5,094 nt of DNA, taken from the NCBI GenBank assembly GCA_946615495.1, contig CAMOHY010000195.1, positions 1 to 5,094 of the forward strand. The letters are read 5' to 3'. Of this stretch, positions 1 through 5,094 are shown piece by piece. The translations under genes and the position numbers were made by a program. The DNA comes from an uncultured Clostridia bacterium. GTDB taxonomy: Bacteria > Bacillota > Clostridia > Christensenellales > Aristaeellaceae. The notes beneath the pieces were generated by a model. That model did not search any database, was not told where the DNA came from, and saw only the letters and a list, made by a program, of their open reading frames with translations. Position 1 is the stretch's first letter. Every line of letters starts with the position of its first letter.

Positions 1-47
1 CAGGGCGCAAAAGTCGCCCAAAGATGGTAAGTTTTTAGAAGAAGAAT

Positions 48-76
48 AGTATAAGTAGGCCCTCATTGCACAGCAA
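48..76 (-). promoter_or_regulatory. Weak candidate sigma-70-type promoter reading out of the window
   Basis: On the minus strand TTGCTG (76-71) is followed, after exactly 17 bases, by TATACT (53-48). The -10 box matches consensus at five of six positions; the -35 box matches only at TTG. It would drive transcription leftward, out of the window, starting about 40 bases from the edge. The spacing is ideal but a match of this quality arises often by chance, and the gene it would serve is not visible. Confidence 0.25.
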
Positions 77-83
77 GCGGCCG

Positions 84-116
84 CCCTCGTAGCAGTTCCT
101 AAAATTGCTTCGAGGG
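84..116. other. Strong 33-base hairpin
   Basis: CCCTCG (84-89) pairs with CGAGGG (111-116); after a single T-T mismatch AGCAGTT (91-97) pairs with AATTGCT (103-109) with one G-T wobble, closing a five-base CCTAA loop. The wobble pairs in plus-strand RNA but becomes an A-C mismatch in minus-strand RNA, so the fold favours a plus-strand transcript. No T run follows on either strand, so it is not a standard intrinsic terminator. On the minus strand it starts 20 bases after the stop of the broken frame at 136-249, a position where a 3'-end structure would be expected. The 8-mer GCACAGCA occurs on both sides (68-75 and 120-127), which could be a duplicated target of a small insertion or chance. 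Confidence 0.5.
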
Positions 117-135
117 AAAGCACAGCAGGGAACCA

Positions 136-249
136 TTATTCCGTTTCTTTTCTCAATATGGTGGCAAGGATTTCCTCTGCCCATGAATATTCCGAAAGAA
201 AATCGCCTCTGAAGATATGTTCAGAGCTTATGTTCTTATGATAAACATA
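136..249 (-). pseudogene. Possible 3' remnant of a protein gene, cut by the adjacent inverted-repeat element
   Basis: In minus-strand codons ending at TAA (138-136) the sequence reads YVYHKNISSEHIFRGDF followed by LSEYSWAEEILATILRKETE, with no in-frame start codon. The peptide has a natural, acidic, helix-like composition. The pattern F-R-G-D-F-L followed by Y-x-W-A-E-E recalls the bacterial transcriptional activation domain of SARP-type regulators, where a similar Y-R-G-D-F-L...W-A-E stretch occurs; this resemblance is from memory and is weak for so short a piece. The frame runs on upstream through the inverted-repeat element until TAA (333-331) and has the same codon phase beyond it, as expected if the element inserted into an older frame. 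The part beyond the element is not convincingly coding. It could also be a chance open frame. Confidence 0.3.
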
Positions 250-356
250 GGGGGCTGTCTCACAAACAAAAAGCGCACAAAAAACATGACGGGAACCTGC
301 GGGGCAACCAATCCTGAATTTGTGCGATTTTTACTGAATGAGAGACAGCTCCCTAT
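247..356. mobile_element. MITE-like inverted-repeat element, no transposase
   Basis: The two ends are near-perfect inverted repeats of 15 bases: ATAGGGGGCTGTCTC (247-261) against GAGACAGCTCCCTAT (342-356), differing at one position. A second inner pair, 268-281 with 319-332, matches at 13 of 14 positions and includes CGCACAAA/TTTGTGCG. The 37-base centre (282-318) codes for nothing. The outermost bases TAT/ATA may be a 3-base target duplication rather than part of the repeat. The terminal GGGGCTGTCTCA motif resembles ends of insertion sequences common in Firmicutes (I recall IS1182-like elements, not verified). With no room for a transposase it would be moved in trans. It lies 77 bases past the GH43 stop, so its folded RNA could also help end the operon transcript. 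Confidence 0.6.
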
Positions 357-433
357 AAGAATGGATGAACCATGAACGCATCGTGATTCTGATTAAAAAG
401 CTGGCTTTGGAAACAGACAGGCAGGCATCGTAA

Positions 434-2662
434 TTAACCTACTGGGCACGGCTCAAGCTCCGCGGAAACAAAGCCAATGCCGTCCCCGGAAACGTCCAGG
501 CCCATCCGGCCGCAGGGAATGGCCATGGCGTCCATAAACGAAAGAAGCAGCACTTTCTGCCGGGGCGTTTCCTGCCACACTGTGACTTGGTTTCCCTGCA
601 CCCGGCAAATCAGCTTCAGCCGGGCGGGGAATGCAAGAGAAAGGGAAGCGCCGCATAAAAGGCGTTCCTTGTAAGCTTGTTTTGACAGCTCAATTCTGCC
701 TGGCAGCACGCGCACGCAGTAAGCGCGGCGGCCTTCATGCACCTGATGCGGGTGCCAGGATTCCCTGCTGCTGCGCAGGTAAACGCAGGCGGCGGCGTCC
801 GGCGAGCAGGGGTTCAAATACAGCTCCGTTTTTACCTGATAATCCCTGTACATGCCGCCAAAGTAGGCTTCCCCGTACCCCTCGGCGCAGGAAAAGCCGC
901 TGAATTTATGAATCATGCTGCGCTGCGCTTTGTGGCCGATGACACAGAGCTGTCCGTCCGTTACGTCCCTTCCGTCCCGGATGATTTGGGCAGGCTGCGC
1001 CTGATCCGCTTCCAGCACATAGATTCTGTCAAGCACAGCGTCGTTATCCAGGCGCAACTTCAGCGTTTGTTCCCCCGCGGAGAGGGGCACGATGCCCAGG
1101 TAACGCCTCTCCTGGCCTTGCTCATCCATTTGCCCGCAGGCTTCGGCGCAGAAGGGGACGGCGTTTACCCTGCCGCTCAGAGGTCCAGGGGTATTTTTCA
1201 CCGTGCAAAGCACGTGATAGCTTCCCGTTTTCCACACGTTCACGGGAAAAGAAAGAGTATCTCCTGCCTGAACCTTCGCGGCCAGGCAGTTTTTTTCGCC
1301 CTCCGCCGTGTTGGGGGGTTCCAGCGCGTGGCAGGCGTCGAATACGCCGGGAACCTTTTTTTCATCCTGGCTGCTTTCGCTGTCCTGAGCGACAGAAGAA
1401 AACCCCGCAAAGCCCGGCAGAAAGTCCCGAAACAGACCGATTTCTCCGCCGCCCAAACTCGTTTTCACTTTTAGTATTTCCAATTGATTCACATAGACAA
1501 GCAATTTCCCCTCCCGCAGGCTGACTTTTACGCACATCAACGCCTTTGGGTCAACGGCGGCGGGCAGCTGGCCGGAATACGCCAGGCTTTGCTGCCCATC
1601 CTCCATCCTCGCTTCCCAAGCTCCCGATTGATGAAACGTCAGGAAAAGACCGTTTTTCCCCTTTTGGGAAAACACCATCCGGCCCGCTTCATTTTGCAGC
1701 GTACCGCAGACCTCCGCCGTATAGGTTTCCTTCGTTTTCTTGGGCAAATACCTCATATCCCCGTCCAGGCGCAAGCCTTCCCCGTCGAAGCATGCGCAGT
1801 CCGGAAGCCTTGGCGCTTTCTGCTGCCACCAGCAGGCGTTCGCATACATCCTGTCGCCGTTAAAGAACAATTGGTCGATGCACATGGAGCGGTGATGGGG
1901 CCGGTTCCATTCGTCCAGGATGTTTTTATGATAGATGATATACATGGTATCCATATCTGGGCCTACGCAGGTGGAGGAATGGCCCAGAGCGTGGTATTCC
2001 TCCCTTGTTTCCAGCAAAAGCTGCTGTTCCCGAAGGGCGTAATAGCCCCGGTCCGGGCCTTCATGGGACACGAAATAATCCACATGGTAGCCTTTACTCA
2101 GCACATGGTTGCCCGTGTTGGTGAGGTAATACCTGTGATTCCGCTTGATGACCATGGGGCCCTCCGTCCAATGGCCCAGGAAGCTGGCGGGGATCACAGC
2201 ACTGTGCACGTCGATTGCATCCGGCGTGGGCACAGCGTGCACCCGGATGCCCTGGGCGCTGGCCCGGTAAAAGTATTCTTTTCCGTCGTCATCCACAAAT
2301 AAACTGCCGTCGATACCCAGGCCGTAATTTTCGCTGATTACCTGAAAAGGCCCCAGCGGAGCGGCGGAACGCAGCAGATAATGGCCGCTGCCCTTGGGGG
2401 AGGTGACCATATAGAATTGTCCGGCCACATAGCAAACCTCCGGCGCGTAGGCCCCTTCGATTCGGGGGTCCTGGCACACATAGCCGTAATACGTGAAATC
2501 CATCATATCCCGGCTGACCCAGCATTTGATGCCGGAACCATTGCCGTGGCTGGAGCAGTAGAGATAATACTGCCCATTGAACCGCATCAAAAAGGGATCG
2601 CCGATTTCGTGGCCGTCCCACAAGTCGGTCAGGGGGCGGGGGTTGGAATAATACCGGGGCAT
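434..2662 (-). CDS. Glycoside hydrolase family 43 protein with three C-terminal beta-rich domains
   Basis: Predicted glycosidase of the arabinosidase/xylosidase clan, 742 residues from the preferred ATG. Residues about 1-285 form the five-bladed propeller: the general base Asp22 sits in GDPF, the pKa-modulating Asp118 in GIDGSLF, and the general acid Glu167 in WTEGP. His228 in LGHSS fits the conserved propeller-core histidine. Residues about 297-430 look like a beta-sandwich of the kind attached to GH43/GH32 enzymes. About 437-553 resembles a CBM6/35-type carbohydrate-binding module (it includes SYHVLCTV and AGEQTLKLRLDNDAVLDRIYV), and about 555-740 is a second concanavalin-like sandwich; these three assignments are by shape only. 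No signal peptide or membrane segment is present, so it should act in the cytoplasm on short imported oligosaccharides. It contains about 25 cysteines, which suits a reducing cytosol. A GTG nine bases upstream (2671) would add Met-Lys-Ser, but it lies inside the ribosome-binding site, so ATG 2662 is preferred. Exact substrate cannot be read from sequence; arabinosyl or xylosyl linkages are the usual ones. Confidence 0.9.
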   Translation of the reverse strand: MPRYYSNPRPLTDLWDGHEIGDPFLMRFNGQYYLYCSSHGNGSGIKCWVSRDMMDFTYYGYVCQDPRIEGAYAPEVCYVAGQFYMVTSPKGSGHYLLRSAAPLGPFQVISENYGLGIDGSLFVDDDGKEYFYRASAQGIRVHAVPTPDAIDVHSAVIPASFLGHWTEGPMVIKRNHRYYLTNTGNHVLSKGYHVDYFVSHEGPDRGYYALREQQLLLETREEYHALGHSSTCVGPDMDTMYIIYHKNILDEWNRPHHRSMCIDQLFFNGDRMYANACWWQQKAPRLPDCACFDGEGLRLDGDMRYLPKKTKETYTAEVCGTLQNEAGRMVFSQKGKNGLFLTFHQSGAWEARMEDGQQSLAYSGQLPAAVDPKALMCVKVSLREGKLLVYVNQLEILKVKTSLGGGEIGLFRDFLPGFAGFSSVAQDSESSQDEKKVPGVFDACHALEPPNTAEGEKNCLAAKVQAGDTLSFPVNVWKTGSYHVLCTVKNTPGPLSGRVNAVPFCAEACGQMDEQGQERRYLGIVPLSAGEQTLKLRLDNDAVLDRIYVLEADQAQPAQIIRDGRDVTDGQLCVIGHKAQRSMIHKFSGFSCAEGYGEAYFGGMYRDYQVKTELYLNPCSPDAAACVYLRSSRESWHPHQVHEGRRAYCVRVLPGRIELSKQAYKERLLCGASLSLAFPARLKLICRVQGNQVTVWQETPRQKVLLLSFMDAMAIPCGRMGLDVSGDGIGFVSAELEPCPVG

Positions 2663-2830
2663 GCTTTTCACCTCGTCAGGTCTTTCAAGTCATCGTGCTT
2701 TGGGCGTACAGCGTACAGAGGGTATCGTGAATACAAGGAAACCGGACCCGATCATCAGACGATTCAATCAATCTGTATTCTTCAGGCTGTTCTCTCTTTC
2801 GATATTGATGCCGCAAACGCTTTTCCCTCT
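2663..2830 (-). other. 168-base spacer between the GH2 and GH43 genes
   Basis: The spacer has no reading frame of note, no hairpin followed by a T run and no convincing promoter on the minus strand, so co-transcription of the two genes is plausible though unproven. It contains a short tandem repeat, two copies of GCGTACA on the plus strand (2704-2717). Its length is unusual beside the 4-base overlap at the upstream gene junction and leaves room for an internal control element or a decayed sequence. Confidence 0.45.
2668..2674 (-). promoter_or_regulatory. Ribosome-binding site that decides the GH43 start
   Basis: Minus-strand GAGGTGA matches seven consecutive bases of the 16S anti-Shine-Dalgarno complement and ends five bases before ATG 2662-2660. 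The alternative GTG (2671-2669) is made from the middle of this site and would have no usable site of its own in the few bases before it (CCTGACGAG). Confidence 0.8.
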
Positions 2831-4588
2831 TTACCTTTCCAGGTTGATCCTGCGGATTTCGTCGATGCTGGCCTTGGGCTTCCGGTTCATATCCATTAGG
2901 CCGTTGACCTCCTGAAACACATCGGTCAATTGGGTATAGCAGTAGCCCCTAAAGCCCGGCATGTGCTTGAAGGCCTGGGTGATGGCCTCGAAGCGCTTGA
3001 GGAAGCTCTCTTCGTCCTTCACCGCACCGTTATAGCCCCAATTGCCGCCGCCCGCGTCCCTTTGCATGGCAATGCCGCCGTATTCGGTGAGCAGCAGGGG
3101 CTTGCCGCTGTGGTCATACCCCGCCGCTGTGACGAAGCGGCCCCCGGTGGGCGTGGTTTTCAGCATCAATTCTATATCGCCGTATTCCCGGCCCAATTGG
3201 TCGGGCCAGGCGGTGTAATCGTGCACGGTCACCAAGTCGGTGGAGGCCAATTCCCAGCCGTCGTTGCCGGACACCAGCCGCGTGCCGTCCAGGCAGTGCA
3301 CCAAATGGTACAGGGTGTCCGCCAGCTCCTGGGCCTCCTTCTGGAAGCGGATGAAGGGCACGCCCCAGCTTTCGTTGATGGGCACCCAGGTGAGGATGCA
3401 GGGGTGGTTGAAGTCCCGCTTGATGGCTTCGCTCAGGTCCCGAATCATATTGCGCTTTTCGCTGTCCCGCAGCCAGTAGGCGCTGGGCAATTCGCTCCAT
3501 ACCACGAGACCCAGATGGTCCGCCCAGTAAAGATACCGGGGGTCCTCAAATTTCTGGTGCTTGCGGGCGCCGTTGTAGCCCATTTGCAATGTCAATTCCA
3601 CGTCGCGTTTCAGCGCTTCGTCGCTGGGGGCGGTGAGCAGCCCGTCCGGCCAATAGCCCTGATCCAGCACCAACCGCTGATAGAGGACGGATTGATTCAG
3701 CATCACATAGCCGTTTTGCACGTCGATTTTCCGCAGGCCAAAGTAGGTATTCACCCGGTCGCACACCTGACCGTCCGCGATGGTTTCGATGGTCAGGCCG
3801 TACAGGGCGGGATGGCCGGGCCGCCACATGTGGATGCCCTCTAAATCCTCGTTGTGGTTCAGATACAGTTCGGTTTGAATGAATCTGTCGGCGGTCGCCT
3901 GGATTTCCTGCCGGGCCACAGTTTTTCCCTGGAAAGAAGCGGTCAGGCGCACTGCGCCGCTCTTGGGCAGCTCGTTCAGCTCGATCTCGGCCTTCACAGA
4001 GCCCGTTTCCACATGGCCGGTCAGCCTAAAATCCACGGGATAGTATTCCCCCACGCCCTCCAGCCACACGCTTTGCCAAATGCCGGTCACGGGGGTGTAC
4101 CAGCAGCCGAAGGGCTCCGGCCGGAAGGACTGCTTGCCTCGCGGCTGGTCAAAGTCCAGCCTGTCCTCGCAGCGGACGGTGAGGCGGCAAGCTTCCTTTC
4201 CTTCCGTCAAATCGGTAATATCAAAGGAAAAGGGCGTATAGCCTCCCTCATGTCCCCCCAGGTATTGGCCGTCCAGCCACACATCCGCCTTGTAATCCAC
4301 CGCGCCGAAATGCAGCAGGCGGCGCAGGGAGCGCAGATTTTCGGGAATGGAAAATTCCCGCTCATACCACACCGCGTCGCAATGCTTCTGGCTGTTAATG
4401 CCGCTTAATTTGCATTGATAGGCAAAGGGCACCTGAATTTCCAATGGATAGTTCTTCTCCACATACCATTTTTCTTTTTTTCCCGCGTTTTCTTCGTCAA
4501 AGGCGAAGCGCCAGGGGCCGTTCAGGGTCATCCAGGTTTCCCTTTCCCTGTCGGGACGGGGATGTTCGGGGCGAAGAATGGTGGTCAT
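2831..4588 (-). CDS. Glycoside hydrolase family 2 enzyme (beta-galactosidase-like, specificity unresolved)
   Basis: Retaining exo-glycosidase of 585 residues, far shorter than the roughly 1020 residues of LacZ because it lacks the C-terminal domains. Residues about 15-178 form the sugar-binding jelly roll, with the family hallmark TGIWQSVWLE at 168-177. About 183-287 is the Ig-like sandwich, and about 288-585 the TIM barrel. The acid/base Glu406 sits in PINESWG and the likely nucleophile Glu502 in LLLTEYGG. In place of the LacZ-type histidine-rich motif at the barrel entry it has YQRLVLDQGYWPDG (303-316), seen in a separate GH2 subgroup, so calling it lacZ would be wrong. There is no signal peptide. 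Its ATG overlaps the upstream regulator stop as ATGA, which suggests translational coupling, and it precedes the GH43 gene. Galactosides, arabinosides or glucuronides are all possible substrates; release of a sugar from plant side chains together with the GH43 enzyme is my inference. Confidence 0.9.
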   Translation of the reverse strand: MTTILRPEHPRPDRERETWMTLNGPWRFAFDEENAGKKEKWYVEKNYPLEIQVPFAYQCKLSGINSQKHCDAVWYEREFSIPENLRSLRRLLHFGAVDYKADVWLDGQYLGGHEGGYTPFSFDITDLTEGKEACRLTVRCEDRLDFDQPRGKQSFRPEPFGCWYTPVTGIWQSVWLEGVGEYYPVDFRLTGHVETGSVKAEIELNELPKSGAVRLTASFQGKTVARQEIQATADRFIQTELYLNHNEDLEGIHMWRPGHPALYGLTIETIADGQVCDRVNTYFGLRKIDVQNGYVMLNQSVLYQRLVLDQGYWPDGLLTAPSDEALKRDVELTLQMGYNGARKHQKFEDPRYLYWADHLGLVVWSELPSAYWLRDSEKRNMIRDLSEAIKRDFNHPCILTWVPINESWGVPFIRFQKEAQELADTLYHLVHCLDGTRLVSGNDGWELASTDLVTVHDYTAWPDQLGREYGDIELMLKTTPTGGRFVTAAGYDHSGKPLLLTEYGGIAMQRDAGGGNWGYNGAVKDEESFLKRFEAITQAFKHMPGFRGYCYTQLTDVFQEVNGLMDMNRKPKASIDEIRRINLER

Positions 4589-5094
4589 GTCGCATTGCTC
4601 CCTTCGGCGGCGGGCTCCGCGATGGAATCCAGCCGCATAATTATCGCTTGGTTGTAATCGCCGAATTGTTCGCCGAACAGGTTGATGCCGCCCTGCTGCT
4701 CCGCGTCCTCCTTTATGCCGATGCGCAGGGTGATGTAGGGGTGCTCCTTGAGCCGCAATTGCTCCAGGGTAACGGAGGAAATTCTTTCATCATCCAGCTT
4801 GCAGCCCGTTTGGTCCACCCGCCAGCGCTTCACGATGCCGTATTGGGTGGCGGACCGGGGCCACCAGATGGGCGTGCATCTTCCCTGCCGCCCGCCAAAA
4901 TCCCCAGGGCAGCGCCAGGTGCCCAGTTCAACGCCATTTATCCACACGGTGATATCGCTGGGCCAATCCAGCCGGTAATTGGGCGCTTCCGAGCAGGCCT
5001 CAAAGCTCACCTCCAGGCAGCTCAGCTCCCGATTCACGGCGTGGCGGCTGCTGAAGCGGGATTCCACATAGCCCCCCTGGAACCACAAAAGCTG
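4585..5094 (-). CDS. ArsR-like transcriptional regulator, C-terminal part (5' end beyond window)
   Basis: The frame is open to the window edge, with 169 residues visible starting QLLWFQGGYVES; the apparent TTG start at 5088 is an internal leucine codon, so the gene is partial. The visible part has no DNA-binding helix-turn-helix, which would lie upstream. Its motifs (VSFEACSEAPNYRLDWPSD, then ITVWINGVELGTW, CPGDFGGRQG, IGIKEDAEQQGGINLFG, FGDYNQAIIMRL) match my memory of the C-terminal domain of the roughly 300-residue 'ArsR family / predicted transcriptional regulator' proteins (COG4189-like) found beside glycosidase genes in Paenibacillus and Clostridia. The domain looks all-beta, with several Trp and Tyr residues that could form a sugar pocket. 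It probably senses a carbohydrate cue and controls the operon; this role is inferred from context. Its stop overlaps the GH2 start by four bases. Confidence 0.7.
   Translation of the reverse strand, partial: QLLWFQGGYVESRFSSRHAVNRELSCLEVSFEACSEAPNYRLDWPSDITVWINGVELGTWRCPGDFGGRQGRCTPIWWPRSATQYGIVKRWRVDQTGCKLDDERISSVTLEQLRLKEHPYITLRIGIKEDAEQQGGINLFGEQFGDYNQAIIMRLDSIAEPAAEGSNAT
4598..4604 (-). promoter_or_regulatory. Ribosome-binding site of the GH2 gene, inside the regulator gene
   Basis: Minus-strand AAGGGAG lies nine bases before ATG 4588-4586, within the last codons of the upstream gene. The purine-rich site and the ATGA overlap support this start and coupled translation. A nearby ATG (4595-4593) is out of frame with the enzyme. 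Confidence 0.6.

Larger units (their letters stand above)
1..433. other. Gene-poor region downstream of the glycosidase operon
   Basis: This stretch has no intact gene on either strand and is visibly more AT-rich than the coding block to its right. It holds, from right to left, about 77 bases after the GH43 stop without a convincing terminator, a 110-base inverted-repeat element, a short broken reading frame, a 33-base hairpin and a weak promoter-like pair. A smaller 5-base-pair hairpin (GGGCG at 3-7 with CGCCC at 15-19) lies at the very edge, with no T run close enough to make it a terminator. The region reads as decayed sequence shaped by small insertions rather than as a functional gene. 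Confidence 0.6.

Noticed and set aside
1..19. GGGCG/CGCCC hairpin at the left edge as a terminator
   Set aside because: The stem is five base pairs, and the nearest T run is over ten bases away on the plus strand; the minus-strand context lies outside the window.
207..226. Perfect 7-base-pair hairpin CTCTGAA/TTCAGAG with a six-base loop, followed on the minus strand by a T-rich stretch
   Set aside because: The stem is AT-rich, the T-rich stretch is interrupted and offset, and the hairpin lies inside the probable coding remnant, so a terminator call is not supported.
392..411. AAAG/CTTT mini-stem followed by TTTTTAA on the minus strand as a terminator of the operon
   Set aside because: The stem has only four base pairs with a single G-C pair and is too weak for intrinsic termination.
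1484..2302. Long plus-strand open frame opposite the GH43 gene
   Set aside because: It is the antisense of well-supported GH43 codons, has no recognisable motif, and such frames are expected opposite GC-rich genes.
2930..3844. 304-codon plus-strand open frame opposite the GH2 gene
   Set aside because: Its composition (many Val, Gly, His, Gln, Ala) is typical of antisense translation, and the opposite strand encodes the intact GH2 catalytic barrel.
5086..5088. TTG as the start codon of the right-hand gene
   Set aside because: The frame is open to the window edge, no ribosome-binding site can be seen in the six remaining bases, and the visible part lacks the DNA-binding domain expected of the family.

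Overview
The window carries three minus-strand protein genes packed into its right-hand 4.7 kb, followed at the left by about 430 bases with no intact gene. The strong Shine-Dalgarno sites, GC-rich coding sequence, AraC/LacI-free sugar locus and cysteine-rich cytoplasmic enzymes point to a Firmicute. My best guess is an anaerobic, gut-type Clostridium relative with fairly high GC; a Paenibacillus-like bacterium is the main alternative. This is inference from gene style, not a taxonomic match.

Reading along the minus strand (right to left): (1) 5094-4585 is the 3' part of a regulator gene cut by the window edge. It resembles the C-terminal sensing domain of the ArsR-like 'predicted transcriptional regulator' family often placed beside glycosidase genes. 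(2) 4588-2831 is a short glycoside hydrolase family 2 enzyme of 585 residues, overlapping the regulator by an ATGA stop/start. (3) After a 168-base gap, 2662-434 is a glycoside hydrolase family 43 enzyme of 742 residues, with a five-bladed propeller and three extra beta-rich domains. Neither enzyme has a signal peptide, so both should act on imported oligosaccharides in the cytoplasm.

A coherent reading is a small sugar-responsive module: the regulator senses a carbohydrate (or derived signal) and controls two glycosidases that trim plant-derived oligosaccharides. Arabinose-, xylose- or galactose-containing chains are typical for this enzyme pair. No transporter, isomerase or kinase lies in the window.

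The left 433 bases hold a 110-base inverted-repeat element (247-356) that looks like a MITE or an insertion-sequence end-to-end deletion product. Next to it is a short broken minus-strand reading frame (136-249) that looks like the tail of a lost protein gene. There is also a strong 33-base hairpin (84-116) and a weak candidate minus-strand promoter leading out of the window. No RNA gene, CRISPR array or clearly new defence or mobile system is visible.
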